This document shows positions 34,771 through 44,009 of a DNA stretch of 64,000 bases, in pieces. The number at the start of each line of letters is the position of its first letter. Position 1 is the first letter of the stretch. The stretch comes from Thermomicrobium sp. 4228-Ro. GTDB lineage: Bacteria; Chloroflexota; Chloroflexia; Thermomicrobiales; Thermomicrobiaceae. The stretch covers positions 124,001 through 188,000 of the forward strand of contig NZ_JAPFQM010000006.1 in assembly GCF_026241205.1 (NCBI RefSeq). The letters are read 5' to 3'. The notes beneath the pieces are model-generated. The model was not told the origin of the DNA and searched no databases. It worked only from the letters and a program-made list of their open reading frames with translations. Position numbers and translations under genes: made by a program.

Positions 34771-36603
34771 ATGTTGCGTCCCCGCCCGTATCCACCCATC
34801 GCCGACTATGCGATCATCGGCGATGGGCGAACCGCCGCACTCGTCTCCCGCGACGGCTCGATCGATTGGCTATGCCTCCCTCGTTTCGACGCCGACCCTG
34901 TCTCTTCCCGCATCCTCGACGCTGATCTCGGTGGATACTGGTGCATCTTGCCCCACGACGCCCGAACTGCCCAGCGAAGCTATCGTGACCGTACCAACGT
35001 CCTCGAAACCTTCTTCACCACCACGACCGGCCAGGTACGTCTCACCGATTTTTTCCCGGCCCTCACCGAGACCCAGAAACGACACTTCCCGCTCGCCCAG
35101 ACGCTTCTCATCCGTCGCGTCCGCTGCCAGGCCGGTCGCGTCGCCCTCGAGGTGACCATTCGCCTTCGTCCCCGCTTCGGTCGGCAGACCCCAGAACTCC
35201 GCGTGTTCGCCGGCCAGTGGTACCAGTACGGATGGGATCATCGCGCTGCCGTTCTCTACGCGAGCGTCCCGCTCGAGCAGCGGGGCTCCGTCTTGCGCGG
35301 CACCTTCATACTCGAAGCCGGGCAAACCGCCGATTTCGCCCTCGCCTACGCCGACGAAGCACCCGTCGAACTCCCCATTCCGCAGCTTTTCGACACCTTC
35401 GAGCGTCTGACCCTCGACTACTGGTCGCAATGGATCCTGCACTGCACCTATACCGGCCCCTATCGCGAGGCAGTCGAGCGCAGCGCGCTCACACTCAAGC
35501 TCCTTACCTATGCGCCCTCGGGTGCCGTGGTCGCCGCACCGACCACCTCGCTCCCCGAGTAGCCGGGTGGCCCCCGCAACTGGGATTACCGGTATTGTTG
35601 GCTCCGCGATGCCTCCTTCACCGTTCGCTCGCTCCTCGGTCTGGGCTTCCATGAGGAAGCCGACGCATTCGTCGATTGGATCCTCTACGCTACGCGTCTT
35701 ACTCAGCCGGAACTGCAAGTCGTCTATACCCTCCACGGTGAGCCGCATATCCCGGAGCACCTGCTCGTCGACCTCGACGGCTACCGGAGCAGTCGTCCCG
35801 TCCGTGTCGGGAACCAGGCCTCGCAGCAGTTCCAGCTCGATGTCTACGGTGAAGTCATCGATGCCTTCGCGCGTTATCGTGCGTTCGGTCGCCCGCTCGA
35901 CCGCGACAACTACCGTTTCCTTCGTGGCCTTGCCGATGTCATCGTTCACCGGTGGCACGAACCGGACGACGGCATCTGGGAAGTCCGTTCCGGCCGTGTC
36001 CATCACGTCCACTCCAAGGTCATGGCACTCGTCGGCCGGCGTCATCTCGAGCGTCTCGCGGTGCAGGACGGCGTGCACCTCCCGCTCCACCGCTACCGCC
36101 GCGCCGCTGCCGAGATCGAGCGCTGGCTCGTCACGTACGGAGTCGATCCTACCCGGAACGCGTTCGTCGCCGTACCCGGCGGCGGAGCGGACGCGTCCCT
36201 CCTCTGGCTCGCCCTCCAGGACGCCTTCCTCTCGCCGACGCATCCCTGGGTGATCGGCACCGTGGATAGCGTACGACGCGAACTCACTGTCGACGACCTC
36301 GTCTATCGCTACCACCGGCCGGACGGTCTCATTGGGCCGGAAGGAGCTTTCGTCATCTGCTCCTTCTGGCTCGTCGAGGCGCTGGCTCGCATCGGCCGCC
36401 TCGACGAAGCCTACGACCGATTCGAGCGCCTCCTCCATCGCGCCAATGACGTCGGTCTGTACGCCGAGGAGATCGATCCTGCCACTGGCGAGCACCTCGG
36501 CAACTTCCCGCAGGCATTCAGTCATATCGGCCTCATCAGTGCTGCGCTCGCCTTGGAGGAGGCGACCACGTCGCGGAAGCCGCTTCGCGCTGCTGCGCAC
36601 TGA
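34771..36603 (+). pseudogene. GH15 glucoamylase/trehalase-family gene interrupted by an in-frame amber codon
   Basis: One continuous frame of 611 codons, normal for bacterial GH15 enzymes, apart from TAG at codon 264 (35560-35562). Before it are the N-terminal beta-domain (IADYAIIGDGRTAALVSRDGSIDWLCLPRF) and TTSLPE. Directly after it, still in frame, come PGGPRNWDYRYCWLRDAS and the (alpha/alpha)6 barrel with candidate catalytic acid E404 in PDDGIWEVR and base E566/E567 in LYAEEIDPATGE. No other stop or frameshift occurs. Truncation at 263 residues would lose the whole active site. Mutation, sequencing error or suppression are all possible. Start ATG after GAGGGGGCAATCGCCC. Confidence 0.9.
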
Positions 36604-36605
36604 GG

Positions 36606-37085
36606 TCACGTGCGGAGCAAGATGCCCAGAACGATCCCGTACACGACATGCCCGATGACCGTCGCCACTGCCGTCTGTCGCCCGTAGTTGAGCCCGGCCA
36701 GTCCGGGCGGTTGGAGATGCCGTGTCGGATCCGGCCCTGTACCCTCGCTCGCCATCCGCGGGTGCACTCCCGGTAAGCCTGGCAAGACCACGAGCAGCAC
36801 GAACAACGCATGAACCAGTCCCACCAGTGCCCCCAGCCACCAGGACGCGCCTCCGAGCAACCAGAACACACCCGCATAGACGGCCGCGACCGGCCAACCG
36901 ACCAGGATGTGCGCGAAGACACCGACGAATTTCGCCCGTTCTCGATCGTCGGTCACCCACAGCCCCAGGATCAGGGGCAAATCCATACGCGTCAGTCCGA
37001 ACAGTTGACTGCCGCGCAAGACGACCGTCAGCAGAATCGTCGCCACGAGTCCGGCGAGGATCAGACGCAAGACGCTCTCGGCCAC
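36606..37085 (-). CDS. small polytopic membrane protein
   Basis: A 159-residue protein with four or five hydrophobic helices (LRLILAGLVATILLTVVL; AHILVGWPVAAVYAGVFWLL; LGALVGLVHALFVLLVVL; ATVIGHVVYGIVLGILL). It resembles DUF6789-like inner-membrane proteins, with a YGRQT loop before the last helix. GTG at 37085 after GGAGGGTGCGGCGCG. Convergent with the GH15 gene (two bases between stops) and divergent from the next gene. No functional motif. Confidence 0.75.
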   Translation of the reverse strand: MAESVLRLILAGLVATILLTVVLRGSQLFGLTRMDLPLILGLWVTDDRERAKFVGVFAHILVGWPVAAVYAGVFWLLGGASWWLGALVGLVHALFVLLVVLPGLPGVHPRMASEGTGPDPTRHLQPPGLAGLNYGRQTAVATVIGHVVYGIVLGILLRT

Positions 37086-37160
37086 CGCGCCGCACCCTCC
37101 ACGACCGCCGTGCTATCCTCGCTCACGTGCACCAGTTCGGTGCCAGGGAGTTGCGGTCGT

Positions 37161-37505
37161 ATGCCATTCGTCATGGATCTCCGTCCCGAAGGGTTCGTCC
37201 CGGCAGCCCGCTGCGACCAGTGCGGCGAACTCGTCACCGCGGAGGCCGGCCTCGTCCTCTGGAGCCTCGATTCGCCTGCTGTACTCGGCGGCTCACCGGT
37301 CTTCGTCGCCTGCGATCAGGACTGTGCCGATGCACTGACCGCTCGTTATCCAGAAATCCAGTTCGCAGCCCTCGCTCTCGACACCTACCTCGTCGTCCTC
37401 GTCGAGGACGAACTCGTGATCGACTCCCAGGCGGTTCGGGAACGCGAGGAACTCGCCTGGGCGCTCGAGCGCACGCGCGATGAAGTCGACCAGGCACTCG
37501 ACTGA
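37161..37505 (+). CDS. hypothetical protein with a putative zinc site
   Basis: A 114-residue protein with CDQCGE near residue 18 and CDQDC near residue 51, which could supply four cysteines to one zinc ion, followed by a charged C-terminal helix (REREELAWALERTRDEVDQALD). ATG at 37161 with GGGAG upstream; a second ATG four codons later is possible. No match I recognise. Divergent from the small membrane protein. Confidence 0.7.
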   Translation: MPFVMDLRPEGFVPAARCDQCGELVTAEAGLVLWSLDSPAVLGGSPVFVACDQDCADALTARYPEIQFAALALDTYLVVLVEDELVIDSQAVREREELAWALERTRDEVDQALD

Positions 37506-37514
37506 CCGCGGGCG

Positions 37515-38447
37515 TTAACGGACGAACCGCCGCACAGCAAGCCCCACCAGCGCGACACTGAACCGCATCCCGATCCCAGCGTACACCAGCCAGCGAAGCA
37601 GAACCGGCTGGTGAGCCGCGTAGTGGCGACGATAGAACAGTGCCATCGCCCGGTAGAACTCCCACAGAATCCGCGGGTCGCGTCGCCCCCACGAGCCACC
37701 CTTGACATGGACGGCTCGTGCCGACGGCTCGTAGCGCACGCGCCAGCCACGCTGCTTGATCCGATACGCCCAGTCGAGATCCTCACCGTACATGAAAAAA
37801 GCCTCGTCCAGCAGACCGGCCTCCACCACGGCCTGCAGTCGCACCAGCATGCATGCCCCGCTCACTGCATCCACCTCGAGCGGTTCGTCGGGGTCACGAT
37901 ACGTCAGGTTGTAGCGTGCGAACCAGCGGCTGCGCGGGAACAGCCGTGCCAGCCCCGTCAGTTTCCACAACGCCGTGCCCGGTGTCGGGAAGCTGCGCCG
38001 GCATGCCAGATCGAGCCGCCCGTCCGGCAACACCAGCTTCGGCCCGACGATCGCCACATCCGGCTCGCGCTCCAGCACCGTCACCAGTCGCTGGATCGTT
38101 TCCGGCTCGACGAAGCAGTCCGAGTTCAACAGCAGGACAGCGTGCGCGCGTCGCGCGCGATCCGGTACCAGTGCCAGAACACGCCGCAGTGCCACATTGT
38201 TCGCGCGAGCGAACCCCACATTCGCGCCGGTTTCGAGCAGCACGGCCTCGGGAAACCGCTCCCGCACCAGCGCTACCGACCCGTCGTGCGACCCGTTATC
38301 GACGACGAATACCGTGCACGGCCGATCCAGCGTGCTCGCCCGGAGCGCCGTCAAGCATCGCTCGAGCAGGTGAGCGGTGTTGTAGTTGACGATCACGACC
38401 CACACACCCTGCGGCGCAGCAGCAGTCACCTGTGGAGGCTGGAGCAC
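37515..38447 (-). CDS. family 2 glycosyltransferase (rhamnosyltransferase-like)
   Basis: A 311-residue GT-A glycosyltransferase: VIVNYNTAHLLERCL, VFVVDNGSHDGS, NVGFARANN, the DxD-like LLLNSDC, SGACMLVRLQAV, and the acceptor/base motif FFMYGEDLDWAYRIKQRGW. C-terminal hydrophobic helix about 290-305. GTG at 38447 is preferred because CAGGAGTGAGCGA precedes it, 4 bases beyond the upstream stop. Likely adds a sugar to a surface glycan. Coupled to the upstream secreted protein gene. Confidence 0.88.
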   Translation of the reverse strand: MLQPPQVTAAAPQGVWVVIVNYNTAHLLERCLTALRASTLDRPCTVFVVDNGSHDGSVALVRERFPEAVLLETGANVGFARANNVALRRVLALVPDRARRAHAVLLLNSDCFVEPETIQRLVTVLEREPDVAIVGPKLVLPDGRLDLACRRSFPTPGTALWKLTGLARLFPRSRWFARYNLTYRDPDEPLEVDAVSGACMLVRLQAVVEAGLLDEAFFMYGEDLDWAYRIKQRGWRVRYEPSARAVHVKGGSWGRRDPRILWEFYRAMALFYRRHYAAHQPVLLRWLVYAGIGMRFSVALVGLAVRRFVR

Positions 38448-38451
38448 TCGC

Positions 38452-40365
38452 TCACTCCTGGTCACGCCATGCGAGATAGTGCTGCCCCACATTCCCCATC
38501 TCCACTCGCCAACCGGCCGGATTGCTCGGCGTATACGTCAAGCAGCGTCGCTCGAAGCATTGCACGAGGACGTCGCGGAATTCGCCCGCGACTTTCACTG
38601 TCGCCCAATACGGTTCGGTGATCGGTAGTCCCGTCGCGAAGAACAGCGGCTCGAAGAGCCGACCGTGGGTCGCGCCCGCTTCGCCCCAGACTGGCCCCTC
38701 GCTCTGCAAGAACTCCCAGAACACGTCGGCGATCGCATGGTTCGTTTCCGGGATGACCACGGCGACCGAGACGCCCCCCGGCCCGTCCTCGGTCACCGTC
38801 CCATCGCGGTGCAGTCGCCAGCGGATCTCGCTTCCTTCCGACAGTGGTGGAGCGGCGAGAAGTTCGCGGAACGTCGCGTATGTCGGCCCCGTCGGATCGT
38901 CTCGGTCACCCGCGACCGGGATCGCAGCCGGCTCACGCTGCTCGAACGTCGCATCACCCAGCTGTACCTGCCCGGTGATCAGTTCCTTCACGAGGAGACC
39001 GGTGGTCACGTACCAGCGTGTCCCGCGGTCGCCCGCGAGCGCTGTGACCTCCATGCGCGCTTTATCCCAATACACGACGGCACGCCGCCCACCCGGCGCA
39101 TCGCGATACGGCTCGACCGTCACACGGATCGGTCGCGGCCCCCACGTCCAGCTCCGCTCCACCAACCCTGCGGCGACCGGCCGATCTTCCCGCTCCCACG
39201 TCCGCTGCCAGGCACTGAAGACGATCGGCTGGTACGGACTCGGCTCCCAGGCTGCCCAACCGAAGCCTTCCAGCGTTTCCCTCCGTCCGCTCGCCGGTTC
39301 CACGATCACCAGCACTGGGGGCTTACCGGGAACATTGCGCACGAACGCCAGCCGCTCCCCTTGCGGGGAAATTGCGACCAGGATGCCCGGATCGTTCGCT
39401 GCCGTCGTCCGCTCGCCAGTAACGAGATCGATGCGTGTGACGACTGTCGGGAAACTCCGGCTCGCGTAGAGGAAGCGCGCCAGCGGATCGAGCCACAGAT
39501 ACACCGTCGGTAATGCGAGCCCTGGATAGCCCAGCGGGAGATCAGGGAGACGCCGCGCCTCGCCCGTCACGAGGTTGATCAGCACCAGATCGTCCCCACC
39601 GCTATCAGCCGCCAGGAAGCCGACCCACTGTCCGTCACCCGAGGTAAGGAGCGGTGCACGACAACTCGCCACCAGTCCATCCCACAGGATCCCCGTCGCG
39701 CCAGTCCCCGGATCGGCCCAGCGCAGCCGCGCGTCCGCCGCACTCGTGTACACGAGCCGTGGTCGCTCGGCATCACCCCCCGTCGTGACCCAGGTGAGGT
39801 GTCCCACCGCTCGATCGTTCACCGTAACCCCACCACTCGCCACCTCGATCCAACCGACATCCTCGACCGGGCACGAGCTGGACGGTACCGCATCGGTCGC
39901 GCGCGTGAACGCCAGCCACCGCCCATCGAGCGACCAGGCGAGACGGCGGGCAGCTACGGCAACGGTGCGGAGCGGTTCGCCCTCCCGGCTCGCGATCACC
40001 ACGCGGCTACCGTCGCTCCACGCCAGCCAGCGACCATCACCCGACCAGGCGATCGTAGTCGCCGTGTCCAGCACGCGCGCCGCCGGCTGCGCGCCGGTCG
40101 TAGCTATCCCGACGACCGATCGCCCGTCCTGCATCGCCGTGAAAGCGAGCCGCCCACCCTCGGGCGACCACTCGACGGCCGTGACCTCGAGTCCTTCGAG
40201 TGCCGCGACCGGTGCAGCGCCATCGGACGATGCGAGCCAGAGCCTGCGATGCCGATCGAGGAGTGCCAGTTGCCGCCACGACGGCTCCTGCTCCTGGGCG
40301 TGAATCGGCAGTACAGCTCCCCAAGCCAAAACGAGCGCGAGTACGAGACGCCACGCACCCCGCAT
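38452..40365 (-). CDS. secreted TolB/WD40-type propeller protein with C-terminal shared modules
   Basis: ATG at 40365 after GGGAAGGGGAATCGGG begins a signal peptide (MRGAWRLVLALVLAWGAVL, cleavage near HAQ). Residues about 30-400 are propeller blades with TolB-like units (VTAVEWSPEGGRLAFTA, RLAWSLDGRWLAFTR, ILVAISPQGERLAFVR). The C-terminal about 230 residues share modules with the proteins at 31248 and 22543: VYWDKARMEVT, a threonine-rich linker, PETNHAIADVFWEFL, FFATGLPITEPYW, QCFERRCLTYTPSNPAGW, GQHYLAWRDQE. 637 residues. Probably extracellular; function not assignable. Confidence 0.85.
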   Translation of the reverse strand: MRGAWRLVLALVLAWGAVLPIHAQEQEPSWRQLALLDRHRRLWLASSDGAAPVAALEGLEVTAVEWSPEGGRLAFTAMQDGRSVVGIATTGAQPAARVLDTATTIAWSGDGRWLAWSDGSRVVIASREGEPLRTVAVAARRLAWSLDGRWLAFTRATDAVPSSSCPVEDVGWIEVASGGVTVNDRAVGHLTWVTTGGDAERPRLVYTSAADARLRWADPGTGATGILWDGLVASCRAPLLTSGDGQWVGFLAADSGGDDLVLINLVTGEARRLPDLPLGYPGLALPTVYLWLDPLARFLYASRSFPTVVTRIDLVTGERTTAANDPGILVAISPQGERLAFVRNVPGKPPVLVIVEPASGRRETLEGFGWAAWEPSPYQPIVFSAWQRTWEREDRPVAAGLVERSWTWGPRPIRVTVEPYRDAPGGRRAVVYWDKARMEVTALAGDRGTRWYVTTGLLVKELITGQVQLGDATFEQREPAAIPVAGDRDDPTGPTYATFRELLAAPPLSEGSEIRWRLHRDGTVTEDGPGGVSVAVVIPETNHAIADVFWEFLQSEGPVWGEAGATHGRLFEPLFFATGLPITEPYWATVKVAGEFRDVLVQCFERRCLTYTPSNPAGWRVEMGNVGQHYLAWRDQE

Positions 40366-40783
40366 CCCGATTCCCCTTCCCAGCGGCAGCCTCGCGCTGC
40401 CTGCGCAGTATCCTAGCTGCTCGCCGACCGTATCGTCTCGCTCACCGGCCGCACGCCTGACTTCATGCGAACCGGCTGGCGAGCACTCACCCCTCCACCA
40501 CGTGCGCGAGGCATCGCGCCGAGCGATGGTGATCAGGGGACGAAGTCGAGACACGCCTCGGCCGCACCAGCTCAGCACTCACCGCTCGTGGCCCCGGGAG
40601 AAAACCCTTCGGCCAGGTTTATCGGTCTCGCTGCAAAGATCCCGAGCGCTCGAAAAGCGTTTGGCCTCAGTCAGCGAAACACCAGTACAGCATGCCAGGG
40701 CAATCATTTTTTGACGCCTGGCGGAGACATGGTGGTCTTCGTTCCTGGGAGGGTGTCGGCAGCTCCCTGGAATCGAACGGCGC
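40366..40783. other. intergenic region between divergent genes
   Basis: Over 400 bases between the secreted protein gene (minus) and the argG promoter. It includes GCCAGG (40692-40697) and CCTGGC (40715-40720) around a T6 run, a weak terminator-like hairpin. No two-box promoter for the leftward gene was identified and no frame looks like protein. Confidence 0.4.
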
Positions 40784-40812
40784 TTGACGCCGTTTTCCCC
40801 TCCTGCTACCCT
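40784..40812 (+). promoter_or_regulatory. argG promoter
   Basis: TTGACG (40784-40789), 17-base spacer, TACCCT (40807-40812). The start point would lie near 40820, leaving a leader of about 130 bases before the GTG at 40950. I see no T-box or known riboswitch in that leader. Confidence 0.6.
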
Positions 40813-40949
40813 CGCCTCGGAAAGAAGCGGTCTCGGTGGGGAGGGTGCGCTGTGCTCGTCCATCTGCCCGGTCGCGCCAGGCCGGAAGTCACCGCCTCGG
40901 TCTCCTGAAGCAGCGTGTTGTCGACGGTTCGATCAGGGAGGAGCACAGC

Positions 40950-42173
40950 GTGTCCAAGAAGAAAGTCAACAAGGTCGTTCTCGCCTACTCCGGCGGACTC
41001 GATACGTCCGTCATTTTGAAGTGGATCAAGGAGACCTACGACTGCGAAGTCATTACGGTGACAGCTGATATCGGCCAGGGCGAGGACCTCTCCGGTGTCG
41101 AGGCTAAGGCGCTGGCAACCGGCGCCTCTAAGGCGTACGTTCTCGATCTCAAGGAGGAATTCCTCACCCAGTATGCCTTCCCGGTACTCCGTTCCGGCGC
41201 TGTCTACGAGCGCAAGTATCTCCTCGGCACGAGCTTCGCTCGCCCCCTCATCGCCAAGTACCAGGTCGAGATCGCCAAGCGCGAGGGCGCCGATGCCGTC
41301 GCCCACGGCTGCACCGGCAAGGGCAACGACCAGGTTCGTTTCGAACTGACCTACAAAGCCCTCGCCCCCGAGTTGACGGTCATCGCCCCCTGGCGCGAGT
41401 GGGATCTCTCCGGGCGTGAGGCGTTGCTGGAGTACGCTGCCTCGCGCGGTATTCCGGTCTCGCAGTCCAAGGAGAACATCTATAGCCGCGACCAGAACCT
41501 CTGGCATCTCTCGCACGAGGGTGGTGAACTCGAGGATCCCTGGCAGGCACCCAACGAGCGGGTCTACCAGATCACGACCAGTCCACAGGCCGCTCCCGAC
41601 CGACCGGAGGAGATCGTCGTCGGTTTCGAGCAGGGATATCCCGTCAGCCTGAATGGCGAACGCCTCCCACCGGTGTCCCTCATGGAGCGCCTCAATGAGC
41701 TCGGCGGTCGCCATGGCATCGGTCGGATCGACCTGGTCGAGAACCGTCTCGTCGGCATGAAGTCACGCGGTGTCTACGAGCAGCCTGGTGCGACGATCCT
41801 GTCTGTGGCACACAAGGAGCTGGAGCATCTCACGCTCGACCGCGAAACGATGCACTTCAAAGATATGCTCGCCTTGAAGTACGCAGAGCTGGTCTACTAC
41901 GGCCTCTGGTACACACCGCTCCGCGAGGCGCTCGATGCCTTCGTCGATGTCACCCAGCGAACCGTGACCGGTGAAGTGCGCCTTACCCTCTACAAGGGCA
42001 ACTGCATCCCAACTGGACGACGATCGCCCTACAGCCTCTACAGCATGGAGCTGGCGACCTTCGGGGCCGACGCGATTTATGACCAGCGTGACGCGGAGGG
42101 CTTCATCAATCTCTTCGGCCTCCCGCTGAAAGTCGCCGCTCTGCTCCGCCAGCAACAGACGGGCATCTCCTGA
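40950..42173 (+). CDS. argG: argininosuccinate synthase
   Basis: A 407-residue enzyme joining citrulline and aspartate with ATP in arginine synthesis. It shows the PP-loop [14 protein letters not shown], the citrulline/aspartate-binding [25 protein letters not shown] and EGYPV-like [16 protein letters not shown] at 40950 after GGGAGGAGCACAGC fits the family N-terminus ([14 protein letters not shown]); the open frame upstream to 40836 is noncoding leader. No other arg genes are adjacent; it forms a single-gene transcript ending in the hairpin at 42191-42224. Confidence 0.97.
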   Translation: MSKKKVNKVVLAYSGGLDTSVILKWIKETYDCEVITVTADIGQGEDLSGVEAKALATGASKAYVLDLKEEFLTQYAFPVLRSGAVYERKYLLGTSFARPLIAKYQVEIAKREGADAVAHGCTGKGNDQVRFELTYKALAPELTVIAPWREWDLSGREALLEYAASRGIPVSQSKENIYSRDQNLWHLSHEGGELEDPWQAPNERVYQITTSPQAAPDRPEEIVVGFEQGYPVSLNGERLPPVSLMERLNELGGRHGIGRIDLVENRLVGMKSRGVYEQPGATILSVAHKELEHLTLDRETMHFKDMLALKYAELVYYGLWYTPLREALDAFVDVTQRTVTGEVRLTLYKGNCIPTGRRSPYSLYSMELATFGADAIYDQRDAEGFINLFGLPLKVAALLRQQQTGIS

Positions 42174-42190
42174 CCGCGGACGCAAGGAAA

Positions 42191-42224
42191 AGCCAACCGG
42201 GGGTGCTGACGCCCCCGGTTGGCT
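42191..42224. terminator. bidirectional terminator between argG and a small membrane protein gene
   Basis: AGCCAACCGGGGG (42191-42203) pairs with CCCCCGGTTGGCT (42212-42224), a 13-bp stem with an 8-base loop. On the minus strand it is followed by TTTTCCTT, an intrinsic terminator for the leftward gene; it also lies 17 bases after argG. Confidence 0.8.
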
Positions 42225-42249
42225 CGCTGTTGTCGAGCGAGCTTGTCCC

Positions 42250-42450
42250 CTACGACCAGGGATGGATCGTCGGCGAATTGATCGCGATGATCATCCAGAT
42301 GATCAGCCCGAGAACATTGATCCCGACGAACGTCACGAACGCCAGGAATCCCCAGCCGTACCGGAACTCGTACCCGAAAAGCGGCTGCGAGACTGCTGCC
42401 GCCTCCACCCGCTCTTCGACGACTGCCCGGCTCGTCTGTCCCTTCGCCAC
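42250..42450 (-). CDS. small single-pass membrane protein
   Basis: A 66-residue protein: a polar N-terminus (AKGQTSRAVVEERVEAAAVSQ), then RYGWGFLAFVTFVGINVLGLI as a transmembrane helix continuing to IIWMIIAI, ending SPTIHPWS. GTG at 42450 directly after GGGAGGAGCGACAC decides the start. No family recognised; it precedes a good terminator, which supports that it is transcribed. Confidence 0.7.
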   Translation of the reverse strand: MAKGQTSRAVVEERVEAAAVSQPLFGYEFRYGWGFLAFVTFVGINVLGLIIWMIIAINSPTIHPWS

Positions 42451-42737
42451 GTGTCGCTCCTCCCGCACCAGGATGTCGGACGTAACGCTCCCGCCCCCTA
42501 TCCTACCATCCCGTACCGACTTTGCGCATCCCTTCACGAGTCGGCCGATCGTTCATTCGAGCATGGTAGGGGGTCATTTCCACCTACCTTGGGCTCGTTC
42601 GCTTTTCGAACAGCGACACCGACCTGACCGTATCGCGGCTCACCGTCCCGCACCCGGCAGCTTCACCGACCGTCGGCACTCCCTTTGACTCGCATCGAAC
42701 TCTCGCGTGACTCGGCGCTGCTGCCACATATGTCTCC

Positions 42738-43667
42738 TTAGTCAGCCGGCTTCCCCGGCAATCGCACGAAGTACTCACCGCCTTCTTCGCGCACTTCCAC
42801 CAGCCCATCGCGGGCGAGGCCCTCCACCAGTTCCTCGAGCGCGAGTTCCCCTCCCGCCGAGTCAGGATCGCCCACGAGTTCACGCAATGCGTGCAGCGAC
42901 ACCCCCGCTGGCAAACGGCGCAGTGCAGCGACGATCCGCCCCCGGTAATACCGGCGCGAACCAGCGAACCGCTCGCTCCGCCGGCGTACCATTCCCACCG
43001 TACCGACCGAACGACAGACCGCTCGCACTGGACACTGTTCGCATCGAGGACTCCGGCTGGTGCAAACACGCGCTCCCAGCTCCATCAGGGCCTGGTTCCA
43101 CTCGTAGGCGCGATCGAGGGGCAGCACACGCTCAGCGAGCGCATCGAGATCACGGCGACGAGGAGAATGATCCGGACCGAGGAAGATCCGCGTGAGTACA
43201 CGCGCGATGTTGGTATCCCAGAACGCCACCGGCTGACCGAAGGCGAAGCAGAGCACTGCGCCTGCGGTGTACCGGCCAACTCCTGGGAGCTCTTCCAGTT
43301 GCCGCCGGTCGCGCGGAAACTCCCCGCCGTGCTGCTCCACGATCTGGCGTGCCGCCCGCCAGAGATACACCGCGCGTCGGTTGTAGCCGAGCCCGCCCCA
43401 GGCGGCGATGACCTCCGCGAGCGGCGCGGCAGCCAGATGCTCGATCGTCGGGAAGCGGGACAAGAACGCCTCGTACGCCGGGATCACGCGCTCGACTTGC
43501 GTCTGCTGCAACATCACCTCGCTGACCAGGATCCGGTAGGGATCGCGTGTCCGGCGCCAGGGCAGATCACGAGCGTTCGCCGCGTACCAGCTGAGAAGCC
43601 GCTCGTGCACGACTCGCAGGTCATCTGTCCGGGCAAAATCTCGCTCTCCGTACGTTTCTTGGGTCAT
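42738..43667 (-). CDS. mutY: A/G-specific adenine glycosylase (MutY), short form
   Basis: A 309-residue HhH-GPD glycosylase removing adenine opposite 8-oxoguanine. Catalytic E50 (SEVMLQQTQ), hairpin LPGVGRYTAGAV, catalytic D151 (WDTNIARVL), and a 4Fe-4S site C202-x6-C209-x2-C212-x5-C218 with exact MutY spacing. It stops after about 85 further residues and lacks the NUDIX-like C-terminal 8-oxoG recognition domain of E. coli MutY (350 aa); a small winged-helix-like tail (ALEELVEGLARDGLVEVRE) is there instead. ATG after GTGAGGAACG. Confidence 0.9.
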   Translation of the reverse strand: MTQETYGERDFARTDDLRVVHERLLSWYAANARDLPWRRTRDPYRILVSEVMLQQTQVERVIPAYEAFLSRFPTIEHLAAAPLAEVIAAWGGLGYNRRAVYLWRAARQIVEQHGGEFPRDRRQLEELPGVGRYTAGAVLCFAFGQPVAFWDTNIARVLTRIFLGPDHSPRRRDLDALAERVLPLDRAYEWNQALMELGARVCTSRSPRCEQCPVRAVCRSVGTVGMVRRRSERFAGSRRYYRGRIVAALRRLPAGVSLHALRELVGDPDSAGGELALEELVEGLARDGLVEVREEGGEYFVRLPGKPAD

Positions 43668-43971
43668 CGTTCCTCACCCAGCCTGCTCCGCGGGTCCGCC
43701 GGCCGACCACCGTACGCACCGCTCACCGATTGTCTCCCGAGTGTTGCCTCGTCGAACCCGCCCGTACCCTGAGCCAGCGTGCCTGGCCGTGCTGAGAAGA
43801 GACACTTCCGTCTCGCTCCGTCATGGTGCAGTAACGACGACAGCCCCTCCAGCAGCATGATCGAACAGCGCGCACCCGGAACCGAGCGGCCTACCCACCA
43901 CACGGCGAGGGCAGTGATATGGTTCTCCGCACCCAGTCCAGCAGCCAGCCGTCCGCACCCACGGTCTGAAA
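43668..43971. other. intergenic region upstream of mutY
   Basis: About 300 bases. A 79-codon minus frame ends with TGA overlapping the mutY ATG, but its composition (Gly/Arg/Ser-rich, no motif) and GTG start without a ribosome site argue against a gene. No clear promoter for mutY was found. Confidence 0.4.
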
Positions 43972-44001
43972 CACGGAAGCGGCCATCTGGCCGCTTCCGT
44001 G
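43972..44001 (-). terminator. terminator of miaA
   Basis: CACGGAAGCGGCCA (43972-43985) pairs exactly with TGGCCGCTTCCGTG (43988-44001), a 14-bp stem with a 2-base gap, 9 bases after the miaA stop. On the minus strand it is followed by TTTCAG. Confidence 0.7.
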
Positions 44002-44009
44002 CCTCCTCC

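Noticed and set aside
43664-43903. A 79-codon minus frame whose stop overlaps the mutY start
   Set aside because: Suggestive overlap, but GTG start has no ribosome site and the sequence is Gly/Arg/Ser-rich with no motif.
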